Below are positions 7,830 to 17,231 of a stretch of DNA of 64,000 nt, piece after piece. Under the pieces are notes generated by a model. The model was not told where the DNA came from. It saw only the letters and a list, made by a program, of their open reading frames with translations, and ran no database searches. The stretch is from Porphyromonas sp. oral taxon 275 (GTDB lineage: Bacteria > Bacteroidota > Bacteroidia > Bacteroidales > Porphyromonadaceae). The stretch lies in assembly GCF_018127745.1 (NCBI RefSeq), contig NZ_CP072333.1, forward strand, positions 1,364,001 through 1,428,000. The letters run 5' to 3'. The translations under genes and the position numbers were made by a program. Every line of letters begins with the position of its first letter. The stretch's first letter is position 1.

Positions 7830-10259
7830 CTAGCTCTCGTAGCCCTCGGCGAGCCTCAAGACATCGCCGAAGACGCCGCGCGCCGTGACCACAGCCCCCG
7901 CGCCCGCGCCCTGAATGACGATGGGCTGGCTGCCGTAGCTCTCAGTGTAGATCTCGAAGCAGCTATCCGCCCCGCGTACCCTCCCGAGGGGTGAGTCACG
8001 CCGTACACGCCTCAGGCCTGCCGAGAGGTGCGCCTCGCCACGCACGCCGTCCCAGACGATGTCGCCGACGTAGCGCAGCACTTCGTCTGGGCCGCAGGCG
8101 GCGCGCTCGGCCTGGATAGCCTGCTCCAGCTCCTCGAAGCGCTGCCAGAAGTCCTCTAGGCTCAGCTCCCCAAGGGCCTCGGGGACGGGATTGACCCAGT
8201 CGACATCCCCCAGCTCAGCCGCTACATCCAGCTCTCGGACGAGGATGAGCACCTTGCGTGCCACATCCTCCCCACTGAGGTCCTCACGCGGGTCGGGCTC
8301 GGTGAGCCCCAGGCGCGCCGACTCCTCGACAACCGCCCGCAGCGTGAGGCTGGGATCCTCCCCGAGGCGGTTGAAGATATAGCTGAGGCTCCCCGAAAAG
8401 AGCCCGTGGATACGGGTGATCTGCTCGCCCGCTAGGTGCAGCAGCTTGAGGTTGTCGATCAGCGGAAGGCCCGCACCGACATTCGTCTCGTAGCGATAGC
8501 TGCGGCGATGCAGCTGCAGGGTCTGTCGGAGATAGAGGTAGTCGGCGTAGGGGGCGATGTTGGAGCGCTTGTTGGAGGAGACGATATCGAAGCCGTAGCT
8601 AGCGAAGAAGGGGTAGAGGGAGGCGATATAGCTGGAGGCGGTGTTGTCCACGAGGATCATGTTCTCCAGCGCATGGCTCTGCCCGTAGTCTACGAGCTGC
8701 TCCTCCAGAAGGCCCTCCTGCTCTGCCTCCCGTAGGCGCTCCTCCCAGCCTAGGCCTATGCCCTCGGCATCGAGGAGCAGGTGGCGCGAGTCGGCGATAG
8801 CGAAGATCCTCAGGTCAATGTGCTTCTGCTCCCTGAGCTGCTCGCGCTGCTCGATGAGCTGCCCGATGAGCGCACCGCCGACGGTGCCGTGGCCGATGAT
8901 CGCCAGGTGCACGCGCTTCGGGCGCTCGAAGAGCTCGCCGTGGATGACCTTGAGCGCCTTCGCCCGCTCCTGCTCCGTCACCACGAGGCAGAGGGTATTA
9001 TCGGGCACCGTATTGCTCAGCAGGATGGGCAGCACCCTGTTGCGTACCAGTGCGCGGTAGGGGCGGTCGAACTCCAGGAGGTTCAGCCCGATGATCGCCA
9101 CCACCGCCAGCCCCTTCTCGGCATAGATGCGCGTCGTGCGCCCCTCGATGAGGTCCTGGCGGAACTCCGTCTTCAGCGCCTCCACTGCACGATCCGCGTC
9201 CCCCTCTGCCACCACGATGGCCGTACCGCGCTCCGTAGAGCCCTGCGATACCAGCCCCGCACTGACATCGGCGTCACGCAGCGCGCCGAAGATACGCGCA
9301 TCGACCCCCGAGTGTCCCAGCATATTGCGCCCCTCGAAGTGGATGAGGGCACGGTGCGACTGTGAGGCCAGGGCACGCACCACCTCACGGCGTGGCTGTG
9401 AGGTCACCAGCGTCCCTCCCGAGCCGCTGCCGTAGCAGAAGGTGCTGAGCACGCGCAGCGGGATATTCTTGGCCTCGAGCGGCTCTATGGTCTTGGTGTG
9501 GAGGATCTCGGCGCCGAACTGTGCCAGCTCGGCAGCATCGCCATAGGAGAGCTCGTCGATACGGCGCGCCTCGGGGACGAGCTCGGGATTGGCCGTATAG
9601 ATGCCATCGACATGGGTATAGTTCTCCATCAGCGAGGCGTCGAGGAAGTTCGCCAGCAGGGCGGCGCTGTAGTTGCTGCCGTTGCGTCCCAGCGTCGTAC
9701 GTAGCCCCGCAGCATCCCGTGCGATGAAGCCCGTGACGATGGGGATAGCCGCCTCGGGCAGGCGAGCGAAAAGCTCGACGCAGCGCCCACGGGAGCACTC
9801 TAGGTCGACCGCCGCAGCGCCGTACTGGCTATCCGTGACGAAGAAGTCCCCCGCATCGATCGCCCGAGTATCGTAGCCCTGCCGTCCCAGCAGGTGCGCC
9901 AGGTACTGCACCGAGAGCAGTTCGCCGTAGCTGACAAGCTCGTCCCGAAGGCGCGCACTGCACTCGCGGACAAGGGCGATCCCCGTCAGAAGCTGCGAGA
10001 GCCGCTGCCGCTCGGGGTAGAAGGCCAGCGCCGTGCCTGCCACCTGGTGCTCCCAGAAGCGCTCCAGCGAGGCGGCGAAGTCCTCCCCGCGTACAGCCTG
10101 ATCAATCAGTGCCAGCAGCGCATCCGTACTGCCCCCGCGCGCCGAGACCACGACCACTGGCCGCTCTCCACGCTGGTAGCTGTCGATGATGATCTCTTGG
10201 ACCCGTGCTATACCAGCACCATTATCTAGGGACTTACCCCCGAACTTCAATACCTTCAT
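7830..10259 (-). CDS. thrA: Bifunctional aspartokinase / homoserine dehydrogenase
   Basis: Catalyses the first and third steps from aspartate to homoserine. 809 residues: an aspartokinase domain (about 1-295, starting MKVLKFGGKSL, with TLGRNGSNYSAALLA and MENYTHVDGIYTANP), an ACT regulatory region (about 310-460) and homoserine dehydrogenase (about 465-809; Rossmann motif IGHGTVGGALIGQ, VSSNKR, GLFSGSLSYIFNRL, EPDPREDLSGEDVARK). It is the third gene of an operon with metY and metX, starting 3 bp after metX, so it is placed to supply homoserine for methionine as MetL does in enterobacteria. The symbol thrA is by homology; by context it may act as a metL. Regulation by the Met leader attenuator upstream of metY is inferred. 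Confidence 0.94.
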   Translation of the reverse strand: MKVLKFGGKSLDNGAGIARVQEIIIDSYQRGERPVVVVSARGGSTDALLALIDQAVRGEDFAASLERFWEHQVAGTALAFYPERQRLSQLLTGIALVRECSARLRDELVSYGELLSVQYLAHLLGRQGYDTRAIDAGDFFVTDSQYGAAAVDLECSRGRCVELFARLPEAAIPIVTGFIARDAAGLRTTLGRNGSNYSAALLANFLDASLMENYTHVDGIYTANPELVPEARRIDELSYGDAAELAQFGAEILHTKTIEPLEAKNIPLRVLSTFCYGSGSGGTLVTSQPRREVVRALASQSHRALIHFEGRNMLGHSGVDARIFGALRDADVSAGLVSQGSTERGTAIVVAEGDADRAVEALKTEFRQDLIEGRTTRIYAEKGLAVVAIIGLNLLEFDRPYRALVRNRVLPILLSNTVPDNTLCLVVTEQERAKALKVIHGELFERPKRVHLAIIGHGTVGGALIGQLIEQREQLREQKHIDLRIFAIADSRHLLLDAEGIGLGWEERLREAEQEGLLEEQLVDYGQSHALENMILVDNTASSYIASLYPFFASYGFDIVSSNKRSNIAPYADYLYLRQTLQLHRRSYRYETNVGAGLPLIDNLKLLHLAGEQITRIHGLFSGSLSYIFNRLGEDPSLTLRAVVEESARLGLTEPDPREDLSGEDVARKVLILVRELDVAAELGDVDWVNPVPEALGELSLEDFWQRFEELEQAIQAERAACGPDEVLRYVGDIVWDGVRGEAHLSAGLRRVRRDSPLGRVRGADSCFEIYTESYGSQPIVIQGAGAGAVVTARGVFGDVLRLAEGYES

Positions 10260-10262
10260 AAG

Positions 10263-11210
10263 CTAGCGAGCGAAATAAGGACGGAGCAAAGCGTTGAGCT
10301 GCTCGTACTCCATGAGGAAGGCGTCATGGCCGTGGATCGAGTGGATGACGTCGAGCGTCACCCCCGGACGCAGCGCAGCGAGCGTGCGGTAGGTCGCCTC
10401 GGCACGGTCATGCGTGAAGAGCAGATCGCTGTCGATCGAGACGATATGGATGTCCGAGGCGATACGCGCGAGCTCAGCCGCCTCCTGGCAGACACCGATG
10501 CTGTAGGTCAGGTAGGTCATCACCCCATAGGCGGAGAGGAGGAAGCGCTCCTTGAGGCGGTCGCCGTGATAGCGTAGCCAGCTCTCTACCCTGTAGCAGC
10601 GACCCTCCTCATCCAGCTGGCTGGTGAAGCGCGCATTGAGCGACTGCGGCGTGCGGTAGCAGGCCATAGCGTGGATACGTGCGTCCCTCAGCGGGTCGGA
10701 GGAGTTGGCCAGGATCTGCCGCTGGATGAGCGTCTGCGTCAGCAGCCAGTCCGAGGCCCGCCAGTCCGAGGCTATGGGGACGATGTGCTGCGCCAGCTCG
10801 GGACGCAGATAGGCCAGCTGCCAGGTCAGCGCCCCACCCATGGAGCCACCCACGATGGCATAGAGCTCAGCGATCCCAAGCGCCTCGAGGCCCTGCAAGA
10901 TGAGGTGGGCGACATCGAGCAGCGTGAAGCGCTCGGGGTCCTCGCACAGCTCACCATCATAGCCATTGCCCGGGATGTTGAACGCCAGGATCGTGTACAC
11001 CTCGGGGGAGATCGCCCCCTCGGGGCTGACGAGGCGATTCCACCAGCCCTGCTTCCCCGCTACGGACGAATTGCCCGTGAGGGCGTGGTTGACCAGCACG
11101 ATGGGGGCTGTCCCCAGTGCTGGCCCAGCGAGCTCGTAGCTCAGGCGCAGCACGGGGTGCAGCTCTCCACGCTCGGAGCGGTAGTCCCTGATCTCTAGGT
11201 AGCTAAGCAT
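10263..11210 (-). CDS. metX: Homoserine O-acetyltransferase (MetX, alpha/beta hydrolase fold)
   Basis: Activates homoserine to O-acetylhomoserine. 315 residues of alpha/beta-hydrolase type: oxyanion region LVNHALTGNSSVAG with GWW, nucleophile S123 in GGSMGG, probable acid D262 (SDLLF) and base H295 (GHDAFLME). Its start codon overlaps the end of metY by 8 bp, implying translational coupling, and it is followed by the aspartokinase gene after 3 bp. The pairing with MetY, which uses O-acetylhomoserine, supports acetyl rather than succinyl transfer; the acyl donor is not read from the sequence. Confidence 0.9.
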   Translation of the reverse strand: MLSYLEIRDYRSERGELHPVLRLSYELAGPALGTAPIVLVNHALTGNSSVAGKQGWWNRLVSPEGAISPEVYTILAFNIPGNGYDGELCEDPERFTLLDVAHLILQGLEALGIAELYAIVGGSMGGALTWQLAYLRPELAQHIVPIASDWRASDWLLTQTLIQRQILANSSDPLRDARIHAMACYRTPQSLNARFTSQLDEEGRCYRVESWLRYHGDRLKERFLLSAYGVMTYLTYSIGVCQEAAELARIASDIHIVSIDSDLLFTHDRAEATYRTLAALRPGVTLDVIHSIHGHDAFLMEYEQLNALLRPYFAR

Positions 11211-12483
11211 GCGCTCCTGATGCCGCCAGTGCCTGCTTGATATCGGCCTTGAGGTCCTCTACATCCTCCAGCCCGATGGACAGGCGTACCAGCTCGGGGC
11301 TCACACCTGCGCTCTGCTGCTGCTCGGGGCTCAGCTGGCGGTGCGTCGTGCTGCTGGGGTGGATGATGAGCGACTTCGTGTCGCCGAGGTTGGCCACGAT
11401 GCGGAAGATCTTCGTACTATCGACGAAGGCCTTGGCAGGCTCGTATCCGCCCTTGAGCCCGAAGGTGATGATGGCGCCGAAGCCCCCCTGGAGATAGCGG
11501 CTGCAGATCTCGTGGTAGCTATCCGTCTCCAGCCCAGGGTAGTGGATCCACTCCACCTCAGGCTGCTCCTGCAGCCAGCGGGCGATCTTGAGGGCGCTGG
11601 CCGAGACCTCGCGGATGCGCAGGGCGAGCGTCTCCAGCCCCTGCAGGACGAGGAAGCTATTGGTCGGGCTGATGCAGCCTCCGAGGTCGCGCAGCCCCTC
11701 AACACGAGCCCGCGCGATGAAGGCGGCAGGACCAAAGGCCTCACTGTAGACGAGCCCATGGTAGCCGGGGCTGGGCTCAGTGAAGTCGGGGAACTTACCA
11801 TTCGTCCAGTCGAACTTCCCCGAGTCGATGACCGCACCGCCCATCGCGGTACCGTTGCCACAGAAGTACTTCGTCAGCGAATAGATGACGATATCCGCGC
11901 CGTGCTCGATGGGCTTGAAGAGGATAGGCGTCAGCGTGTTATCCACCACCAGCGGCAGGCCATGCGCGTGGGCGATGTCCGCCACGGCACGGATATCGAC
12001 GAAGTCCAGCTTGGGGTTCCCCAGCGTCTCGGAGTAGACTAGCCTGGTCGTGGGCTGGATAGCCGCCTCGAAGGCCTTGGGGTCACTGGCATCGACGAAG
12101 GTCGTCGTGATCCCGAGGCGGGGAAGCGTGACACTCAGCAGATTGTAAGTCCCCCCATAGACGCTGGAGGAGGCGACAATATGATCCCCCGCACGCAGCA
12201 GCGTGAGGATGGTCGTGGCGATGGCACTCATCCCGCAGGCGGTAGCGATCGCCCCGACCCCGCCGTCGATGGCTGCTAGGCGCTGCTCCAGTACGTCGGT
12301 CGTGGGATTATTGAGGCGCGTGTAGAGGTAGCTGGCCTCGGCGAGGTCGAAGACCCGAGCCGCATGGTCGCAGCTCTCGAAAGTGAAGGCATTGCCCTGA
12401 TAGATGGGTACGGAGGTAGCGCCAAGGTTTTGGGAGGGCTCAAACCCTGCGTGTAGGGCTTCTGTCGTAGCGTTCGTCGTCAT
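11203..12483 (-). CDS. metY: O-acetylhomoserine sulfhydrylase (MetY), PLP enzyme
   Basis: Converts O-acetylhomoserine and sulfide to homocysteine. 426 residues of the Cys/Met-metabolism PLP family: the Schiff-base lysine is K205 in YSLTKYF, with the phosphate-binding region CGMSAIATTILTLL and the DNT motif at 181-183. The length of about 426 with the KYFCGNGTAMGG segment is typical of MetY rather than the shorter MetB/MetC. It is the first structural gene of the metY-metX-AK/HSD operon. The start at 12483 follows a leader of about 220 nt carrying a Met-rich peptide and attenuator hairpins. No strong Shine-Dalgarno sequence is seen, as is usual in this phylum. Confidence 0.93.
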   Translation of the reverse strand: MTTNATTEALHAGFEPSQNLGATSVPIYQGNAFTFESCDHAARVFDLAEASYLYTRLNNPTTDVLEQRLAAIDGGVGAIATACGMSAIATTILTLLRAGDHIVASSSVYGGTYNLLSVTLPRLGITTTFVDASDPKAFEAAIQPTTRLVYSETLGNPKLDFVDIRAVADIAHAHGLPLVVDNTLTPILFKPIEHGADIVIYSLTKYFCGNGTAMGGAVIDSGKFDWTNGKFPDFTEPSPGYHGLVYSEAFGPAAFIARARVEGLRDLGGCISPTNSFLVLQGLETLALRIREVSASALKIARWLQEQPEVEWIHYPGLETDSYHEICSRYLQGGFGAIITFGLKGGYEPAKAFVDSTKIFRIVANLGDTKSLIIHPSSTTHRQLSPEQQQSAGVSPELVRLSIGLEDVEDLKADIKQALAASGAHA

Positions 12484-12530
12484 TGTCGTCTGTGATTAGG
12501 AGGGGTGAATAAGCTAGGTCTATATAAGCA

Positions 12531-12642
12531 GACAGGCCGCTGCCACTCTGATGTGTGCAACGGCCTGTCGGTATATCTCTAGGAGGAGCAGTGCTAGGAG
12601 CGCTCGGGGTACACGACAGCCGATGCAGACATCATCTGCATC
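12531..12642 (-). promoter_or_regulatory. Methionine transcription attenuator (pause hairpin, antiterminator arm, terminator)
   Basis: Seen directly on the minus strand. Pause hairpin 1:2: GATGCAGA-TGATG-TCTGCATC (12642-12622), built from the Met codons. Antiterminator arm 2: GCATCGGCTGTC (12626-12615). Terminator 3:4: GACAGGCCG and CGGCCTGTC (12569-12531), 9 bp plus 3 bp after one mismatch, followed by TGCTTATAT. Arm 2 imitates the terminator's 3' arm and can pair with GACAGGCCGTTGC, so arms 2:3 and 3:4 exclude each other. Inference: ribosome stalling at Met codons when charged tRNA-Met is scarce favours 2:3 and read-through into metY. The U-tract is imperfect, so termination strength is uncertain. 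Confidence 0.8.
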
Positions 12643-12674
12643 ATCATCATCGTCATGTACATCGTAGCCTTCAT
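12594..12674 (-). CDS. Methionine-rich leader peptide (26 residues)
   Basis: Small reading frame starting about 30 nt after a consensus promoter: MKATMYMTMMMMQMM followed by SASAVVYPERS and a TAG stop. Nine of 26 residues are methionine, with four consecutive ATG codons and two more after one Gln codon. The codons for residues 17-20 (GCA TCG GCT GTC) double as the antiterminator arm. It stops 25 nt before the terminator hairpin and 111 nt before the metY start. Composition and position match classical amino-acid biosynthesis leader peptides. AGAAGGAC about 9-16 nt before the ATG may act as a weak ribosome binding site. The peptide itself probably has no function once made. Confidence 0.82.
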   Translation of the reverse strand: MKATMYMTMMMMQMMSASAVVYPERS

Positions 12675-12710
12675 CTTAGTTCTTGTCCTTCTTGTCTGCT
12701 ATCTATACGG

Positions 12711-12741
12711 CAAAGGTAGTATAAAATTTGTAAAGAGCAAA
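12711..12741 (-). promoter_or_regulatory. Bacteroidetes-type promoter of the metY operon
   Basis: The -7 box TACCTTTG (12718-12711) and -33 box TTTG (12741-12738) are separated by 19 bp on the minus strand, matching the Bacteroidetes consensus. The predicted transcription start near 12704 gives about 30 nt before the Met leader peptide ATG at 12674. Confidence 0.78.
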
Positions 12742-13017
12742 TCCGCACGCGCCGCCTCTCCGCCCCTAGCTCACTCTCCCCCAAGGCAAGCCCTCTCGCT
12801 CCACTCCTCATCCCCCTTCTCCCCTTCAAGCTACACCGCCTAGCCCAAGCCACTCCAAGCACGCCTACCCGCCGAGGGCCACGAGCGCTCACAGCCAAGG
12901 GCACACGCCTACAAGCAAGGAAGGCAAAGGTGCAAGCGGAAGGGAGAAGGGGACGCAAGATGAAGAAAAAGCAACGCAAGGTAAAGGGTACAAGAGCCGC
13001 AGTCCCGTCCCAGCTCC

Positions 13018-13101
13018 GCGAGGGCTATCCCTCAGCCTCCTGACTGATATCCCTCAAGCCTCCGACTGACGTCCCTCAGTACCCTGACGGATATCCCTCA
13101 G
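13018..13101. repeat. Dispersed 22-bp-period palindrome array (copy B)
   Basis: Four units between the FRG gene stop (13272) and the metY promoter. On the minus strand the cores are ATATC (unit 1), ACGTC (unit 2), ATATC (unit 3), ATAGC (unit 4). The right flank CACCCCTCCGCTAT resembles that of copies A and G. In the rest of 12742-13271 I see no gene or other clear signal. Confidence 0.85.
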
Positions 13102-13271
13102 ACACCCCTCCGCTATCCTCGCGTTCGCTCGCGGCTTACGCACCCCGCCGCTTTGCCTAGGGACTGATTAAGCGGGGCTCTAGCTCGCAGCACGCTGATA
13201 GTGCCCTTTTGCCAAGCTCACCGCCAACCCCGAACTCCCTTCCGAGCCTACACCGCAGCCGCTGTCTCACC

Positions 13272-14492
13272 CTAGAGCTTATACCGCTGCTTCAACTCCT
13301 TCGCGTACTGCTCTATGCCTGGATAGATGTATGAATCCGTTATCCCTAGATTCGCCAGCTCCTTGCGGATAGTCTCTTTCTTACCCTTTGGAATAATGAG
13401 CTTTCGCTTAATCCACTCGTTAGGTACCTCTAGATGCACCTCCTTACTGAGGGAAGCCCCTCCCCCTACTCCATCATTACCCTTAGCTTGCTTTAGCCCA
13501 AGACCGAATAGCAAGAATGCCCCCATCTGATTGATAATACGCTGATTCCCATTCCTCGGCTTCACCAAGAGGATCCTATTCAAGTCATCAACCTTAACCG
13601 AGGGAGAGAAGTAAGGCTTCTCCCCCCGAATCTGATAAATGAGTTCTCCAATACTAGCTTGCTCATTGAAGTCCTTCACAGAGGGTAAGGCAAGGCAGTC
13701 TTCAGTAATCTCACACTTCGCAAGATTGGCCAGCACAGAGACAGTATCGCTATCATAGTGCTTAACCTTGGTCTCAGGAACAGAAAATAGATAAACTGAA
13801 CCATCCGCTGCTCTTTCCCTGGCAGCAGCCTGGACAAAGGGGGAGAGATGCTTAGCAATACTTCTTGCAGTATCACGATCTACTTCCCTCAGAATTAAGC
13901 TAAGGGCTATCCCAGCCTGTGTCTCATAGTTTTCCGAAGTAGCTGCCCCTGCGGTAACCCCAGCGAGTAATATTGGAAGAATCCTATCAATCTCCTCTTT
14001 ATCCTTCAGAAAAGCAAGAGAACTCCTCAGCTTACCTAGGCTGTTCTCAGAATTCTCGCGCATCATCTGAGAGACAGCTATCCGTGCTTTATCCAAACTA
14101 GTTTGGTCGTCAGAAAGTGCTGATTGACATGCAAAATATAAAGCTATAAGAGGATTCATTGTCACATCTAGGAGTCGTGTAGGAAGTCCATAATGCTGCA
14201 TATGGACTAGATGGTCCAGGGTGGACCTACATTCGGAGAAGCTCTGAGGTTCATGTGACACCATATTGCGAAAGATCAGATTCTCCTTATCCGCCCCATT
14301 AGACGTCCTCAAGAGCGAGGGAAGGAGCTTCCACTCTATATTCGCATGACCTCGATAGAAAGTTTCGGTACCTTCTTTAATATCAATCTGGGCAAGCTGA
14401 TCAATAAACTCAGCAACTGAGTTCACTACGATCTCATTTTCCGCTGGAGCTACAACGGGAGAGCTACTATGAGCCTCAATATCTTGGTTCAT
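13272..14492 (-). CDS. FRG domain-containing protein
   Basis: 406 residues. The FRG domain is clear: the naming motif FYRG at 45-48 (TETFYRGHANIEWKLLPS), then LVHMQHYGLPTRLLDVTMNP with ALYFAC (about 95-122). The biochemical role of FRG proteins is not established; they recur in accessory and mobile regions. The gene is visibly poorer in GC and uses A/T-ending codons more than its neighbours, suggesting horizontal acquisition. It lies 240 bp downstream of, and in the same direction as, the 16S rRNA gene, beyond a hairpin terminator. No integrase, transposase or partner gene adjoins it. The start at 14492 follows an unusual run of C residues. Confidence 0.85.
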   Translation of the reverse strand: MNQDIEAHSSSPVVAPAENEIVVNSVAEFIDQLAQIDIKEGTETFYRGHANIEWKLLPSLLRTSNGADKENLIFRNMVSHEPQSFSECRSTLDHLVHMQHYGLPTRLLDVTMNPLIALYFACQSALSDDQTSLDKARIAVSQMMRENSENSLGKLRSSLAFLKDKEEIDRILPILLAGVTAGAATSENYETQAGIALSLILREVDRDTARSIAKHLSPFVQAAARERAADGSVYLFSVPETKVKHYDSDTVSVLANLAKCEITEDCLALPSVKDFNEQASIGELIYQIRGEKPYFSPSVKVDDLNRILLVKPRNGNQRIINQMGAFLLFGLGLKQAKGNDGVGGGASLSKEVHLEVPNEWIKRKLIIPKGKKETIRKELANLGITDSYIYPGIEQYAKELKQRYKL

Positions 14493-14568
14493 GTGGGGGG
14501 GGATTAAGCGATTAAAGTTTTAGAAGACACTGGTACCTTATATAGCATAGGAATGGCAGTAAGCCCAA

Positions 14569-14608
14569 AAGCAAGAAAGGCGATAACTAGCAGCAGCTAA
14601 TCATCGCC
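14569..14608 (-). terminator. Terminator downstream of the 16S rRNA gene
   Basis: On the minus strand GGCGAT(G)ATTAGC pairs with GCTAGTTATCGCC around TGCT, followed by TTTCTTGCTTTT. It starts about 125 nt after the 16S 3' end, where an rRNA operon would normally continue into tRNA-Ile/tRNA-Ala and 23S. It implies the 16S transcript ends here. Confidence 0.7.
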
Positions 14609-14733
14609 TCCTCGGATGGGTGAGAACATTGATATGACAGCAGAAGGTAGCACGCGCGCTAAAGGTCCAAAACCTAACACATCTATACGTACATACTACA
14701 CTAACTATACTAAAGCCCATTTTCAGAACTCCA

Positions 14734-16265
<1,532 letters not shown>

Positions 16266-16495
16266 AATATTTTTATTGTACTTTATTTCTGTTTGTCTTG
16301 CTCCGAAGATGTTTCTTGCTTCAGATTCATTAGTGTTCTTACCTAAGTAAGGTTCGTATTGACGGTTAGGTCTTTTTGTTCCCTAAACGTTTGTTACTAC
16401 ACTTCTGTTTGTCAATATCAAATATCTCAAAGATCTCTCAAAGTCAGTCAGTAAGCGTCTCTCAGCTCAACTGCCCGTTTTTTTGATTGCGAGTG

Positions 16496-16527
16496 CAAAG
16501 ATAAGAGCTTTTATCCAAACCACCAAA
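16496..16527 (-). promoter_or_regulatory. rRNA promoter P2 (proximal)
   Basis: The -7 box TATCTTTG (16503-16496) and -33 box TTTG (16527-16524) are separated by 20 bp, about 230 bp upstream of the 16S 5' end. The segment AAAGCTCTTATCTTTGCA closely resembles that of the upstream promoter. The 16266-16495 leader holds no gene. Confidence 0.75.
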
Positions 16528-16631
16528 TCAGCGCGGTGATCCTTTGCTCTGCGTCCTGCTGCGACTTAGTCGTCAGCTAGCCTCGCTATCGTATCTCATT
16601 TTCGTCGCGCCCCTCGCTCGGTTTGCGGTTG

Positions 16632-16664
16632 CAAAGATAGAGCTTTTCTTGAATACAATCCAAA
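16632..16664 (-). promoter_or_regulatory. rRNA promoter P1 (distal)
   Basis: The -7 box TATCTTTG (16639-16632) and -33 box TTTG (16664-16661) are separated by 21 bp. Together with P2 it forms a tandem pair 136 bp apart sharing the core TTTGGAT...AAAGCTC...TATCTTTGCA, as expected for a strongly expressed rRNA transcript. Confidence 0.72.
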
Positions 16665-16895
16665 TCAAAAGAAAAAGTCGTACGCAAGTGAGCCTATATA
16701 AGGGAATTAGGGAAGGCGATTCAAGGCCAGGGAGCCGCTTCGACGGGACTCCCAGCACGGCGGATAGCTGGGAAGAAGGGCTGCTGAAAAGAATGGGAGC
16801 AGGGCTGCGAGGCAAGAAGAGCGAGCTACTTTATAGCTCGCGGGGCACCTATATATAAGGATGGACGAGCCGAGATCTAAGGCTCCCCTCCCCCA

Positions 16896-16975
16896 CCGAT
16901 ATCAGTCAGCCGCCCCACTGACGCCCCTCAGAGCGCTGATGGACGTCCGTCAGCACGCTGATGGGTATCAGTCAC
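16896..16975. repeat. Dispersed 22-bp-period palindrome array (copy C)
   Basis: Four degenerate units between the divergent 16S promoters and the ABC exporter gene. On the minus strand the cores are ATACC, ACGTC, GCGTC, ATATC at a period of about 22 bp. This is the most diverged copy. Apart from promoters and this array I see nothing gene-like in 16665-17231. Confidence 0.75.
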
Positions 16976-17109
16976 GGAGAGCACAGATAAAGGCGAGGCA
17001 GGCTGCAAGCAGAGCGGAGCGCAGCCGACCTTCGACCCTAAGCCAAGCTAAGAGCCGCTGCGACAGGCACGGCGGGCGGCTTGGCACAATGCGTTTACGC
17101 CGATTATCG

Positions 17110-17117
17110 TATCTTTG
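17110..17117 (+). promoter_or_regulatory. Candidate -7 box for the ABC exporter gene
   Basis: TATCTTTG matches the Bacteroidetes -7 consensus 114 bp before the ATG at 17232. A matching -33 box is not clear (TTTA at 17094-17097 is too close, TTGG at 17081-17084 too far), so only the -7 element is called. Confidence 0.5.
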
Positions 17118-17231
17118 ATTTAATAGTAATCACACATTAGATATATAATAGACAGCCCCAGGCAGGGCCAGCGGTCGGACGGCGCCCCAAGGAAGCGCCC
17201 CGCCCTCCCCCACCCGAGGCCGAGCATTTAG

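Noticed and set aside
12483..12741. SAM riboswitch upstream of metY
   Set aside because: No SAM-I or SAM-II-like core was recognised; the Met-rich peptide with alternative hairpins explains the leader better.
12655..12843. Plus-strand open frame opposite the metY leader
   Set aside because: It overlaps the promoter and leader on the other strand and has no family resemblance; explained by the minus-strand elements.
16544..16858. 104-codon frame upstream of the 16S gene
   Set aside because: It runs through both rRNA promoters in the opposite direction and lacks recognisable domains.
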